This document shows positions 13,338 to 22,585 of a DNA stretch of 60,016 bases, in pieces. Where the stretch lies: NCBI GenBank assembly GCA_027482195.1, contig JAIXWE010000085.1:1-60016 (forward strand), in the 5' to 3' direction. The first letter of the stretch is position 1, and each line of letters starts with the position of its first letter. The stretch is from Alphaproteobacteria bacterium (GTDB taxonomy: Bacteria; Pseudomonadota; Alphaproteobacteria; Micavibrionales; Micavibrionaceae). A model generated the notes under the pieces. It was given only the letters and a program-made list of their open reading frames with translations, was not told the origin of the DNA and made no database searches. The position numbers were made by a program, and so were the translations under genes.

Positions 13338-13700
13338 TCAATCAAAAATATCTAAGATAGTTTTGAGCTTACTTTTCTTTTTATATTTGTATTTATAGTA
13401 ATCATCATAATCATCATCGTCATATTTTTTGTAAGGCTTGTGATAACCTTGCGGGGGCATGGGTTGTGGTGGAGCCTGATAATAATCGGGAGGCAGTTGG
13501 TTTTTGGCTTTTGCTTGTTTAAAGCGCACAAAATCTTCCTCAGAATCGTCCATCGCGTCATTGACCATGGAAAGAAGTTTTTCCAACTCCCCCTTATCCA
13601 ACCATACGCCGCCTGTGGTGGGGCACATGTCAATTTCAACCCCGTTGCGAATAATTTGCTTCATGGGTGACCCATCAATGGGGGATACAAGTAAAGGCAT
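13338..13700 (-). CDS. Small zf-TFIIB-like protein with degenerate zinc ribbon
   Basis: The first 45 residues resemble the zf-TFIIB zinc-ribbon family (SPIDGSPM...IDMCPTTGGVWLDKGELEKLL). The GVWLDKGEL phrase is diagnostic, but three of four usual cysteines are replaced, leaving only the Cys in MCPTTG. The rest is a low-complexity tail with Pro/Gln and then Asp/Tyr/Lys runs (YDDDDYDDYYKYKYKKKSK). An AGGAGG-like site precedes the start. The family has no firm function; loss of the ligands suggests that zinc is not bound here. Confidence 0.65.
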   Translation of the reverse strand: MPLLVSPIDGSPMKQIIRNGVEIDMCPTTGGVWLDKGELEKLLSMVNDAMDDSEEDFVRFKQAKAKNQLPPDYYQAPPQPMPPQGYHKPYKKYDDDDYDDYYKYKYKKKSKLKTILDIFD

Positions 13701-13765
13701 ATTTTCCTCCTTTTTGAATGAAAATTTGATTTAGGTTTTTTGAACAAAAAGTCCATATGGGTTTT

Positions 13766-13799
13766 AACAAAAACCCCCGACCGAAATCAGGGGCTTTTG
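13766..13799 (-). terminator. Terminator downstream of ftsZ
   Basis: On the minus strand a GC stem (CCCC / GGGG, flanked after one mismatch by AAAA / TTTT) with an 11-base loop ends in a run of T, 36 bases past the ftsZ stop. Confidence 0.6.
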
Positions 13800-13834
13800 A
13801 GTAGTGGTATCAACTCAAAACTTTTGTGCGCTTT

Positions 13835-15604
13835 TTAATTCGCTTGGCGGCGCAAGAAGGCGGGAATGTCCAAATCCCCTTCCGCTTTTGGCGCGGCGGC
13901 TGGCGAGTCAATATTCAAACGCCCTTGAACAGGAAGCGGCGGAGCCGTGCGTTTTGCATTGCTTGCCTTTGCGGAATGACCAGCTTCTGCGCCCTCATCA
14001 CTCGTTGCAAAATCAGAGTCAGACGCGCGGTGTGTCGCCGCAACAATTTCACGACGAAGGCCGCCTGTGATCCGTTCAAACAAAGATGGTTTGCGCGGGG
14101 CGGTGTGTGCCACCTCTTCCTCAACCATCTGATCATAGGCCGCGTGAGAAGCAACAGGCTGAGCCGCATTATGATGCGCCACAAATTGCGCATAAGATGG
14201 AGCCGGTTCGCGTTGTGATTCCACCGGTTCGGGCGGAATAAATTGCCCTTGATAACGTGACCCGCGCGGTGTTGTTTGCGCTTCCGCCGCTTGCACCTGT
14301 TGCACAAATTGCGCGTAAGAAGGGACAGGCTGCTGAATAGGCTGTTGCACAGATTGTTGTTGCACACCTTGTTGCGCGTAAGCTTCAGAAGGTGCGTAAT
14401 AAGCTTCCTGCTGCTGAACTGGTTGCTGAACCGGTTGTTGCATGGGCTGTTGCATGGGTTGTTGGATTGGTTGCGGTTGCGCCGCATAAACAGGTTGCGC
14501 AACGGTGCGCGCAATCGGCTGAACAACCGGATTGGGTTGTTGAACCGGTGCCGTCATGCGCGCAGGTGTGCGCACCACATTAAAACCGGTTGTATAACCG
14601 CTGCGTGGTTTTTGCGCTTGCTGCCCGACCGCATCAATGCCCGTGGCAACAACAGAAATGCGCATTTTGCCTTCCATATTCGGGTCAAATGTGGATCCGA
14701 AAATAATGTTGGCATTGGAATCAACTTCATCCCTAATGCGGTTACAGGCTTCATCCACTTCGAACAAGGTCATGTCGAAACCACCCGTGACATTAACAAT
14801 AACGCCCTTCGCACCCTTCATCGAAATATCATCGAGCAACGGATTGCTGATTGCTTTTTCGGCCGCTTCCGTCGCACGACGTTCGCCCGAGGCTTCGCCC
14901 GCACCCATTACCGCCTTGCCCATTTCCTGCATCACTGTGCGGATATCGGCAAAGTCCAAATTGATCAAACCTTCCAGCACGATCAAATCAGTGACGGAAC
15001 GCACAGCCGATTGCAACACGCTGTCCGCCATGCGAAACGCATCGGCGAAGGTTGTTTTATCATTCACAACACGGAATAAATTTTGATTGGGAATGACGAT
15101 CAATGTATCAACATATTGCTGCATCTCGGCAATGCCGTCTTCGGCCATTTTCATGCGCAACGTGCCTTCATAATGAAACGGCTTTGTTACCACACCAACG
15201 GTGAGAATTCCGCGCTCACGGCATGCTTTGGCAATGACGGGTGCAGCACCCGTGCCCGTGCCACCGCCCATACCGGCGGTGATAAACACCATGTTCGCAT
15301 TATCCACTTGTTGAATGACGTCATCGAGTGACTCTTGTGCGGCCGCGCGCCCAATGTCGGGCTTTGCCCCGGCGCCAAGACCGGATGTTAAAGTTGTGCC
15401 AAGCTGGATTTTCGTGTCCGCCATATTTCCGGCCAAAGCTTGGGCATCGGTATTGGCGACGACAAATTTCACACCCATCATGTTTGAGGTGATCATATTA
15501 TTGACGGCATTGCCGCCCGCACCCCCAACGCCAATGACGGTGATATTCGGGGTAAGTTGAGGAGCTTTTGACACAGTATTCATCCTTAAGTTAGTAAGTG
15601 GCAT
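13835..15604 (-). CDS. ftsZ: Cell division GTPase FtsZ
   Basis: FtsZ polymerises into the Z ring. The N-terminal GTPase domain has [13 protein letters not shown] near residue 26, the tubulin signature [13 protein letters not shown] near 120, and NLDFADI. The second domain ends near residue 330. A long Gln/Pro-rich linker (repeats of QQPVQQP type, about residues 365-500) leads to the conserved tail DIPAFLRRQ that binds FtsA. At 589 residues it is long for the family because of the linker. AGGAGG 9 bases before the ATG at 15604 fixes the start over an internal ATG at 15583. It is separated from ftsA by another gene and has its own control region. Confidence 0.98.
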   Translation of the reverse strand: MPLTNLRMNTVSKAPQLTPNITVIGVGGAGGNAVNNMITSNMMGVKFVVANTDAQALAGNMADTKIQLGTTLTSGLGAGAKPDIGRAAAQESLDDVIQQVDNANMVFITAGMGGGTGTGAAPVIAKACRERGILTVGVVTKPFHYEGTLRMKMAEDGIAEMQQYVDTLIVIPNQNLFRVVNDKTTFADAFRMADSVLQSAVRSVTDLIVLEGLINLDFADIRTVMQEMGKAVMGAGEASGERRATEAAEKAISNPLLDDISMKGAKGVIVNVTGGFDMTLFEVDEACNRIRDEVDSNANIIFGSTFDPNMEGKMRISVVATGIDAVGQQAQKPRSGYTTGFNVVRTPARMTAPVQQPNPVVQPIARTVAQPVYAAQPQPIQQPMQQPMQQPVQQPVQQQEAYYAPSEAYAQQGVQQQSVQQPIQQPVPSYAQFVQQVQAAEAQTTPRGSRYQGQFIPPEPVESQREPAPSYAQFVAHHNAAQPVASHAAYDQMVEEEVAHTAPRKPSLFERITGGLRREIVAATHRASDSDFATSDEGAEAGHSAKASNAKRTAPPLPVQGRLNIDSPAAAPKAEGDLDIPAFLRRQAN

Positions 15605-16007
15605 AAGAGACAGCCTCCTGCTGAGGTTTGTTTTTTTATTTTCCGAACAACCACGATGGTTGCTTCGGATGGCACCGCGATTCTATCGTGCGGTTTGTGA
15701 ATGGGAATCCCTGAAATGTGCTGGATCACGCAATCATTCCCGTGGGATGGCGGGTTTGACCTCAAAACCGTTGAATCAATCTCTGCACAAAGGGCGTTAA
15801 GTGATTCAAATGATTCTGTTTTGTTGATTGTGAATCAAATCCATTTCTTGTCCAAGTAAAAAATCACCAAAATTGTGGATAAGTGGATAAATGCACCCAC
15901 AAACTGCCCTGTTGCGATTCCGCCTGTATCCCAACGACTCTCTTGCGGCTTTTGGTGATTCGTTCCATGCTTGCCCCCAAGGTTAATCACAGTTTTGGAG
16001 GCTGAAG
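15605..16007. promoter_or_regulatory. ftsZ upstream region rich in GANTC methylation sites
   Basis: This 403-bp region lies between the divergent ftsZ and the gene at 16008. It contains nine GANTC sites, starting at 15679, 15705, 15773, 15803, 15812, 15832, 15916, 15936 and 15957; fewer than two would be expected by chance. GANTC is the CcrM methyltransferase target in alphaproteobacteria, where methylation state ties ftsZ transcription to replication. DnaA-box-like sequences are also present. No clear -35/-10 pair for ftsZ was found. Confidence 0.65.
15874..15890 (-). promoter_or_regulatory. DnaA boxes upstream of ftsZ
   Basis: TGTGGATAA at 15874-15882 is the exact complement of the DnaA consensus TTATCCACA. 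An adjacent AGTGGATAA at 15882-15890 matches 8 of 9. In Caulobacter DnaA is known to act on the ftsZ promoter; a replication origin is less likely here because only two boxes are clustered. Confidence 0.6.
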
Positions 16008-16868
16008 ATGCGCATCCTTTTCACCCATGGGCTTTTGTTTCTCAGCCTCACTTTTGCAAGCTTGGCTCAGGCAAATCCAAGCGTGTTACGCACATCCCCT
16101 CCCTCTTCTTCCGAACCGCCCGCACAATGCCCTGATACGGGTCTTAAAGTGGGGCTTGTGACATCGGATGAAAAAGTTGTTCCGCCCGTCTGTTTCGAAG
16201 CTTTGGCGGTACAAGGATTATCACCACGCGCAGTTGATACAAAAAATTGCGAAAAAGATTCCGGATTGAAAATTGTTGGCACAGCCACCAGCGAAGGCTA
16301 TGTGCAATCGCGTTATGAGATGGAAGGGTTAAGCGATTTAGGAATTATCATGTACCGCAAAATTGGGTCGGTTGCGGATGGGGATGTTGTTCAGACATTA
16401 AGTTACTCCGGCGGGTCTGGACATTTCTCAGAAGTTTTTGTGGTGACGTTAGAGGGCACAAAACTTACCCATGTACGCTCCATTGCGGCCGGAGATCGTT
16501 GTAACAACGGAATCACAGATGTGACGGTAAAAGACGGAAAAATTCTGATCAGCCAAAACATCACGCCGATTGATTTTATCACCCTTGCCACTGGGTCTGA
16601 ACAAAATCTCAAGGCTTATGAAGATCTTGAAGCCTCGGCCGCAAGTTGTTTTGCCGTGGCGACGGTGGATGAATCGGGCGCGTTGACACGCGTTCAATTC
16701 GACAAAGATGTTTTGGAAGGGCGCGATGCGGAATGGGTGGCGCGCTTTGGGCTTCAAGCTTGCTTTGATAAATTATTTCAACAAAGTTTGGTGGAAGAAA
16801 AATTCGCGTTTGATAAAACTTCCTTCCAATCTTGGGTTCAGAATTTTTTGAAAACTTGTAAGAAGTAA
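16008..16868 (+). CDS. Hypothetical secreted protein between ftsA and ftsZ
   Basis: A 286-residue protein with a clear signal peptide (MRILFTHGLLFLSLTFASLAQA, cleavage after AQA). The mature part contains about six cysteines, so disulfides in the periplasm are likely. GGAGG 6 bases before the ATG gives a good ribosome site. I do not recognise the family. It runs opposite to all surrounding dcw genes and splits ftsA from ftsZ; its promoter must lie within the GANTC-rich region shared with ftsZ. Confidence 0.65.
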   Translation: MRILFTHGLLFLSLTFASLAQANPSVLRTSPPSSSEPPAQCPDTGLKVGLVTSDEKVVPPVCFEALAVQGLSPRAVDTKNCEKDSGLKIVGTATSEGYVQSRYEMEGLSDLGIIMYRKIGSVADGDVVQTLSYSGGSGHFSEVFVVTLEGTKLTHVRSIAAGDRCNNGITDVTVKDGKILISQNITPIDFITLATGSEQNLKAYEDLEASAASCFAVATVDESGALTRVQFDKDVLEGRDAEWVARFGLQACFDKLFQQSLVEEKFAFDKTSFQSWVQNFLKTCKK

Positions 16869-16871
16869 GAG

Positions 16872-16972
16872 CCTCACACAAAGATCACGGAGGAACCACA
16901 AAGCTCGCAGAGAATTATTTTATATTTTATCCTCTGTGTTCTTTGTGAACCCTTTGCGCACTCTGCGTGAGG
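16872..16972. repeat. Imperfect 41-bp inverted repeat, MITE-like or intergenic
   Basis: Arm 1 (16872-16912) and arm 2 (16932-16972, reverse complement) share CCTCAC, then after 19 bases CACAAAG, then after 4 bases CAGAG, in the same register, around an AT-only spacer. Such CACAAAG/CGCAGAG repeats occur as dispersed intergenic elements in many bacteria. It sits between the convergent 3' ends of the 16008 gene and ftsA and may also act as a terminator. Confidence 0.6.
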
Positions 16973-16973
16973 T

Positions 16974-17035
16974 GCTTTATTTTCTGCGAACAAATCTGCG
17001 ATTTGCTTTATTTTCTACGAACAAATCTGCGATTT
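16974..17035. repeat. Two tandem copies of a 31-bp unit
   Basis: Positions 16974-17004 and 17005-17035 are direct copies that differ at one base (CTGCG versus CTACG). They abut the inverted repeat on one side and the ftsA stop region on the other; a partial third start (GCTTC) follows. Confidence 0.85.
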
Positions 17036-17042
17036 GCTTCGC

Positions 17043-18320
17043 TTACCAATTCTCACGTAGCCACATTTTCACGCGTTGCCACACATTGCCCGATTCCACA
17101 TTCGATAAAATATCACCCGGCATTTCATGCGTGCGTTCCGTGACATAGGTTAATAATCCGGCCGCCACAGAAAATGCGGGGCCCGACACGGCATCGGGCA
17201 AACCATCAATGCGCACCGGGCGGCCCAAGCGCACTTGTTTATCAAGAACCAATTGCGACAATTCCCTCAATCCCGCAATTTGCGATGCGCCTCCGGTTAA
17301 AATGACCCGCCGCCCCGCAACACCGGCGATTCCATTATCGTGAAGACGCGCGCGCACCATCTCGAACGTTTCTTCCAACCGTGGTTGAATAATGCTCACC
17401 AAATAAGAACGCGGCACATGATTGGGCGCAATGTGATCATCCTCACCCAAAGGTGGTACATCGAGTAAATCTTTATCATCCGTCATGGTGGCAATGGCCG
17501 ACCCATAAAGTGTTTTCAAACGTTCGGCCGCGGTCAAGGATGTCGTCAACCCTTTGGCGATGTCGGATGTGACATGATGCCCACCCACGGGAATGGCGTC
17601 GGTGAAAATCAATTCCCGCCCTTGAAAAACGGCGATCGATGTTGTGCCGCCGCCCATGTCAATGACGGTGCATCCCAAATCCAATTCATCATCCACAACC
17701 GACGACAACGCGGCCGCATAAGGGGACGAGGTCAGCGCGGTAATATCAAGATGGGATCTGCGAATACACGATGCCATGTTGCGCAAAGCGCCCATTTGTC
17801 CGGTGACAAGATGCACATCCACTTCCAAAGATTGCCCATATAATCCGCGCGGTTCTTTGATACCTTCGTGGCCGTCAATGCGATACGCAACCGGAATGGT
17901 GTGAATAAGTTCAATGTCGGTTGCACCCGCTTCGCGCACCGCTTGGTCTTGTGCCTTGGCCAATGCGCGGCGAATGTCATTATTGGTGACAGCTTCGCCC
18001 ATAATTTGCACATCAACCCGCATGAGATGCGAATGGGTGTGAAGAGCGGGCACATTCACCACCACTTCACGCAAAGGGTAACCGCGCATGACTTCGGCCG
18101 CCATATTTTCGGCCGCATCCACCGCTTGGCGAATGGCTTGCTCGGCCGCATCCAAATCAACAACTGTGCCCGATTTTATGCCCTTTGACGCTTGGTGCCC
18201 AATGCCGATAACATCAACATTTCCCGCATCATCTTTCACACGCGCGATAAAACATGCAATCTTGCTTGACCCAATATCAAGCGCCGCAATCAATGATCCT
18301 TTGGAAGTGCGCGCTGTCAT
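17043..18320 (-). CDS. ftsA: Cell division protein FtsA
   Basis: FtsA is the actin-like ATPase that anchors FtsZ filaments to the inner membrane and recruits later division proteins. The phosphate-1 motif is ALDIGSSKIACFIARV near residue 13. The SHS2 (1C) domain follows, then the phosphate-2 motif CTVIDMGGGTTSIAVF near 210 and the adenosine motif VILTGGASQIAGLREL near 350. The C-terminal amphipathic helix that binds membrane is visible (VWQRVKMWLRENW). Length 425 is normal. The gap to ftsQ is 1 base. Confidence 0.97.
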   Translation of the reverse strand: MTARTSKGSLIAALDIGSSKIACFIARVKDDAGNVDVIGIGHQASKGIKSGTVVDLDAAEQAIRQAVDAAENMAAEVMRGYPLREVVVNVPALHTHSHLMRVDVQIMGEAVTNNDIRRALAKAQDQAVREAGATDIELIHTIPVAYRIDGHEGIKEPRGLYGQSLEVDVHLVTGQMGALRNMASCIRRSHLDITALTSSPYAAALSSVVDDELDLGCTVIDMGGGTTSIAVFQGRELIFTDAIPVGGHHVTSDIAKGLTTSLTAAERLKTLYGSAIATMTDDKDLLDVPPLGEDDHIAPNHVPRSYLVSIIQPRLEETFEMVRARLHDNGIAGVAGRRVILTGGASQIAGLRELSQLVLDKQVRLGRPVRIDGLPDAVSGPAFSVAAGLLTYVTERTHEMPGDILSNVESGNVWQRVKMWLRENW

Positions 18321-18321
18321 C

Positions 18322-19191
18322 TTAAATACTTTTATCTTTGGTAAAAGAAGCGTTTAAGGGCGCGGCCGCACCCGGTTCGGTTTGCACAATAATGCGGCCC
18401 GCATCACGCAAATCGACCGTATCAATCCGCCGATCCAAAATTTTCTCTGTGGCTTGCGCATCCGCCAAACGTGCAATCGCCGCACCCATATCCTCTTCCG
18501 GTAAGCGAATGGTGATTCCGTTTTTCAACATCACATCCCACCGCCGGTCACCGACCCATTTCGCCGCCTCAACACGTGTGTTTAATTCCGGCTCCGCCTT
18601 GAGAATATCTAAAAGTGCGGCCGCATTTTGTGGTGCATTTTGCCCGACAATAATCATCAAATGGGAAAACCGCCCCAAATCGCGGGTGGTGAGCTCCACC
18701 CCTTCGCGATCGACCAATGCTAATTTGCCGCCCCGTTGCCACAGAGCAAGCGGCGTGCGTTCGGTTAAATGCACATAAAGCGTATTGGGAAAGCGGCGTT
18801 CAATACGGGCATATTTAACCCATGTTAATTGCGTGACTTTTTCTTGAAGTGTCGCAATATCAACCGCAAAAATAGGCGTGCCCTTTGAAACATTCAACAA
18901 TGTTTTCAAACCGGCGCGGTCAACATAATGCCGCCCTTCGACAAAAATATTGCGCACCTCAAAACCTTGCGATGCGGTTTTTTCATGAAAGGCGGTTTGC
19001 ACATTTTCCATGCGTGCTTGCACCCAAGGGGAGTGGGTGAAGAAATAACCAATTCCGCCCAAGATCGCCACACTTAAGCCCACCACCGCAACGCGGCGCA
19101 GACCGTAAATTACGCGCGCTGTTGCGCCCGCGCGGCGGTTGAGGATGGTTGTGCGGCGGGTGCCGCGTGAGGTTGAATTTGTCCGTGACAT
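18322..19191 (-). CDS. ftsQ: Cell division protein FtsQ
   Basis: FtsQ is a bitopic divisome protein linking FtsA/FtsZ to FtsL/FtsB/FtsI. There is a basic cytoplasmic N-terminus (NSTSRGTRRTTILNRRAG), one membrane helix near residues 34-52, a POTRA domain (VRNIFVEGRHYVDRAGLKTLLNVSKGTPIF...) and the beta domain with RRFPNTLYVHLTERTPLALWQ. Length 289 is typical. The first 82 bases overlap the end of ddl in another frame, and no later ATG would preserve the membrane helix, so the overlap appears real. Confidence 0.95.
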   Translation of the reverse strand: MSRTNSTSRGTRRTTILNRRAGATARVIYGLRRVAVVGLSVAILGGIGYFFTHSPWVQARMENVQTAFHEKTASQGFEVRNIFVEGRHYVDRAGLKTLLNVSKGTPIFAVDIATLQEKVTQLTWVKYARIERRFPNTLYVHLTERTPLALWQRGGKLALVDREGVELTTRDLGRFSHLMIIVGQNAPQNAAALLDILKAEPELNTRVEAAKWVGDRRWDVMLKNGITIRLPEEDMGAAIARLADAQATEKILDRRIDTVDLRDAGRIIVQTEPGAAAPLNASFTKDKSI

Positions 19192-20099
19192 AAAGCCGTT
19201 TCAACAAGATGGGAACAAAGTTGCACAAAAGATAAACTATTATAAACGCATTGCGAAGGCCCGATTGATTCCGGTGTTAAGCCGGGCGGGTTATTAATTT
19301 CAAGAAAATATAATCCATCAACCCCGCGCGTTTCATCAAAACGAAAATCACACCGTGCCAAGCCGTGACATCCAATCGCCTTATAAACTTTCTCCGCATT
19401 GCTTAAGGCCAGATCGTAAACCTCTTGCGGAATTTTCGCCGGCAACACAATTTCGGTGCGCGTGTCGTGATATTTCGCTTCATAATCAAAAAAGCCGGTG
19501 TGGGACACAATTTCGGATACGGCTTGGGCCTTGCCGTCCAACACGGCCACGGTTAATTCACGCCCGGGGATATATTCTTCCACCAAGGCCTGATCGCCAT
19601 ACACCCATGATGCTTTTAAATTGTGAAGCGTGTTGTCGCCCTCTTTGATAATCAACACCCCCACACTCGATCCTTCGTTATAACGTTTGATCACATAAGG
19701 GCGCGGTAATAACTTTTCACTTAAAACGTCCTCACATGTGGCCAACATGCCGCGCGGCGATTTGACACCGACCGTCGCCGCAATTAATTTCGCCATCGGC
19801 TTGTCCATATTGATGGCGGAGGCCATGATGCCGGAACAGGTGTAAGGAATTTCCATCAACTCACACAAACCTTGAAGCGCACCATCTTCGCCCATGCGGC
19901 CGTAAATATTGTTAAAAATCGCGTCGGGTTTTATGGCCGCAATTTTGGTGACAAGACCCACAATATCTTTTGTGACATCCAAGGTTGTGACGTTGTAACC
20001 GCCGTCACGCAAAGCCTGTTCCACCACCCGGCCTTTGGTGATAGAAACTTCGCGTTCGGCGTTCCACCCGCCGACAAGAAGAATGATATTTTTGCGCAT
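19110..20099 (-). CDS. ddl: D-alanine--D-alanine ligase
   Basis: Ddl makes the D-Ala-D-Ala dipeptide for peptidoglycan. The ATP-grasp fold shows GGWNAEREVSITKG near residue 9, NIYGRMGEDGALQGLCELMEIPYTCSG, YVIKRYNEGSSVGV, EEYIPGRELTVAVLDG, and FLEINNPPGLTPESIGP with the metal-binding Glu and Asn. In most Ddl the last motif reads NTxPGMT, so NPPGLTP is a mild variant. The ATG at 20099 gives the family N-terminus (MRKNIILLVGG); 20129 is possible. The last 20 residues (APAAQPSSTAARAQQRA type) are an Ala/Gln-rich extension coded within ftsQ. Confidence 0.95.
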   Translation of the reverse strand: MRKNIILLVGGWNAEREVSITKGRVVEQALRDGGYNVTTLDVTKDIVGLVTKIAAIKPDAIFNNIYGRMGEDGALQGLCELMEIPYTCSGIMASAINMDKPMAKLIAATVGVKSPRGMLATCEDVLSEKLLPRPYVIKRYNEGSSVGVLIIKEGDNTLHNLKASWVYGDQALVEEYIPGRELTVAVLDGKAQAVSEIVSHTGFFDYEAKYHDTRTEIVLPAKIPQEVYDLALSNAEKVYKAIGCHGLARCDFRFDETRGVDGLYFLEINNPPGLTPESIGPSQCVYNSLSFVQLCSHLVETALCHGQIQPHAAPAAQPSSTAARAQQRA

Positions 20100-20166
20100 G
20101 AAATCCCAATGGGGTTGACGTGATTTCATTATGAAGAAACCCGTGGAAAAAACCAGCGAAAAATGA

Positions 20167-21102
20167 TTAAAGCAGCACGCCGATCCGGCGAATTTCCCAA
20201 CGCAAATCAATATGAAAGCGATCTAAAACGCGGCGTTTCACTTCTTCGCCCAAATCTTCCAGGTCTTGTGCCGTGGCGGTGCCTGTGTTGATCATAAAAT
20301 TCGTGTGCTTTTCCGACATTTGCGCACCACCCATCCTTAAGCCGCGCCCACCCACTTGATCGATCAACCACCATGTTTTGGTGTCGGGTGGTAATCCCAC
20401 CGCCTCCAATTCCTGTGCGGATGGGTTGGCGAAAGTTGACCCTCCCGTTTGCGATTTAATCGGTTGTGATTCTTCACGCCGCGTTTTGATGTCACTCATG
20501 CGTGCGTTAATCACGTCTTTGTCTTCTTTTAATCCACGCATCGTGCATTGCGTGAAAATAAAATCTTCCGCCACACCACAATGGCGATATGTCATGTTCA
20601 TATCTTGGGGCATGAATGTCACACGCTCACCACTGCGCGTTATACCTTGCGCGTTGATCAAGATATCTTTCATCTCGCGCGCATACGCTCCCGCATTCAT
20701 GCGCAACGCCCCACCCATACTTCCCGGCACGCCACAGAGAAATTCCAATCCGCCCACACCATGTTCCATGGCCGCATTTGCCACATTGATATCAAGTGCG
20801 GCCGCACCTGCCGTGACGTGAGTATCTTCAAAAGAAATATCGGTAAAGCCGCGCCCCATACGCACAACCACACCGCGCACACCGCCATCACGCACAATGG
20901 TGTTCGATAAAACACCCAACACCGTGACCGGAATGTCGGTGGGGCAGTTTTTCAAAAATTCTTGCAAATCATCCGGGTCTTCGGGCTTGAATAAAATTTC
21001 CGCCACACCGCCACACCGAAACCATCCCACCGCACCCAAAGGTGCGTTCTCAGTATAACGCCCGCGCACCATCGGTAAATGATCGCGCAAATTATCCGGC
21101 AT
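20167..21102 (-). CDS. murB: UDP-N-acetylenolpyruvoylglucosamine reductase MurB
   Basis: MurB reduces UDP-GlcNAc-enolpyruvate to UDP-MurNAc with NADPH and FAD. The FAD-binding domain includes [24 protein letters not shown] and [24 protein letters not shown]. The catalytic Ser region is [10 protein letters not shown], and the C-terminal [16 protein letters not shown] supplies the Glu side. Most MurB have GxGSNxLV; here it reads GVLSNTIV. The ATG at 21102 (311 residues) overlaps the murC stop by 11 bases, indicating coupling; a longer frame inside murC lacks family similarity. Confidence 0.96.
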   Translation of the reverse strand: MPDNLRDHLPMVRGRYTENAPLGAVGWFRCGGVAEILFKPEDPDDLQEFLKNCPTDIPVTVLGVLSNTIVRDGGVRGVVVRMGRGFTDISFEDTHVTAGAAALDINVANAAMEHGVGGLEFLCGVPGSMGGALRMNAGAYAREMKDILINAQGITRSGERVTFMPQDMNMTYRHCGVAEDFIFTQCTMRGLKEDKDVINARMSDIKTRREESQPIKSQTGGSTFANPSAQELEAVGLPPDTKTWWLIDQVGGRGLRMGGAQMSEKHTNFMINTGTATAQDLEDLGEEVKRRVLDRFHIDLRWEIRRIGVLL

Positions 21103-22537
21103 GTGATTTTTTCTGTTGGGCAAAAATTTTGTCCAACTCGCCGGGTAAATTTTGCGCCCAATTGGTGATCGACCCCGCACCCAAACAAATTACAAAATCA
21201 TGCGGTTGCGCAATCTCGGCAATGACATCCGCTAATGATTCCGGATTCTCCAACGCGCGCACATCACGATGGCCATAGCTGTGAATACCGCGTACTAAAT
21301 TTTGTTTATCAAAACCCTCAATCGGGCTTTCGCCAGCGGTGTAAACATCGGCGATGATCACGGAATCGGCATCATTGAAACATGTACAAAACTCATCAAA
21401 TAAAGATTGCAAGCGCGTGTAACGGTGGGGTTGCATCACCGCAATCACCTTGCCGCCGCTTTCTGCAACTGCTTGGCGTGCGGCTTTTAACACGGCCGTA
21501 ATTTCAACCGGATGATGCCCGTAATCATCAATCACCGTGATGCCGTTACTCACGCCTGTGCGTGTGAATCTGCGTTTCACACCCGCAAAAGAAGAAAGCG
21601 CATTTTTAATCTGCGCATGCGGCATTTTAAGACGCACCGCAACGACCACAGATGCAAGAGCGTTTAAAATATTATGCGCACCCAACATTGGCAAAAAGAC
21701 ATCTGAAATTTTCTCCGCCGTTTCATGAAGCAAAATATCGAATGTGGATCCAAGCGCGCTGTGACGGATATTCACCGCCTGAACATCGGCTTGCGGGTTA
21801 AATCCGTAAGTTAAAATCAAACGATTGGTCAAGCGCGGAATAAGCGATTGCACAACCGGGTGATCGGAACACACTACGGCAAAACCGTAAAAAGGAATAT
21901 TGGTCACGAAACTTTCATATGCATCAATAACACCATCAAAATCACCGTAATGATCCATATGTTCGGCATCAATATTGGTAATAACCGTCACGGTTGCGGG
22001 AAGACGCGTGAAAGATCCGTCGCTTTCATCCGCTTCGACCACCATCCATTCCCCATGGCCCAAACGCGTGTTCGTGCCGTAAGAATTCACAATGCCGCCA
22101 TTGATGACGGTTGGGTCAAAATCACCTTGCTCTAACATATGGCCAACCAAAGATGTCGTGGTTGTTTTGCCGTGCGTGCCGCCAATCGCCACCGTCCATT
22201 TCAAACGCATGAGTTGCGCCAACATATCGGCTCTGGGCACAATCGGAATAAAATGTTCGGCTGCATAAATCCATTCCGGATTGTCGGGCTTCACCGCCGA
22301 TGACACCACCACCGCACTTACCTGTTCACCGTTTTGCGTCTGTAAATTTTCCGCTGCATGCCCGATGAAAATTTTCACACCTTTTTTGCGCAAACGCGTG
22401 ACGTTATAATTCTCGGCAATATCACTTCCTTGAACTTTATATCCAAGATCAATCAAAATCTCGGCAATGCCGGACATGCCAATGCCGCCAATTCCGGTGA
22501 AATGCAAAACCCCAATATTGGCGGGCAAATGGCGCAT
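21092..22537 (-). CDS. murC: UDP-N-acetylmuramate--L-alanine ligase MurC
   Basis: This is the first Mur ligase, adding L-Ala to UDP-MurNAc. The N-terminal Rossmann domain has [16 protein letters not shown] near residue 14, the ATP loop is [16 protein letters not shown] near 110, EADESDGSF follows near 170, and the C-terminal domain has [10 protein letters not shown] and MQPHRYTRL. Length 481 is normal. It lies 48 bases downstream of murG and overlaps murB. Confidence 0.97.
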   Translation of the reverse strand: MRHLPANIGVLHFTGIGGIGMSGIAEILIDLGYKVQGSDIAENYNVTRLRKKGVKIFIGHAAENLQTQNGEQVSAVVVSSAVKPDNPEWIYAAEHFIPIVPRADMLAQLMRLKWTVAIGGTHGKTTTTSLVGHMLEQGDFDPTVINGGIVNSYGTNTRLGHGEWMVVEADESDGSFTRLPATVTVITNIDAEHMDHYGDFDGVIDAYESFVTNIPFYGFAVVCSDHPVVQSLIPRLTNRLILTYGFNPQADVQAVNIRHSALGSTFDILLHETAEKISDVFLPMLGAHNILNALASVVVAVRLKMPHAQIKNALSSFAGVKRRFTRTGVSNGITVIDDYGHHPVEITAVLKAARQAVAESGGKVIAVMQPHRYTRLQSLFDEFCTCFNDADSVIIADVYTAGESPIEGFDKQNLVRGIHSYGHRDVRALENPESLADVIAEIAQPHDFVICLGAGSITNWAQNLPGELDKIFAQQKKSHAG

Positions 22538-22585
22538 GATGTATCCTTTATATCTGGTGTGCTTGGCGTTTTTTTACGCGAAATT

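Noticed and set aside
14276-15079. Open frame of about 267 codons antisense to ftsZ
   Set aside because: The composition (runs of Leu/Arg/His) mirrors the Gln/Pro-rich FtsZ linker read backwards; ftsZ is certain.
15605-16007. Possible replication origin upstream of ftsZ
   Set aside because: Only two adjacent DnaA boxes and no AT-rich unwinding element or origin-linked genes; a cell-cycle-controlled promoter explains the signals better.
16974-17035. Possible CRISPR array
   Set aside because: Two directly abutting 31-bp copies with no spacers and no cas genes; it is a simple tandem duplication.
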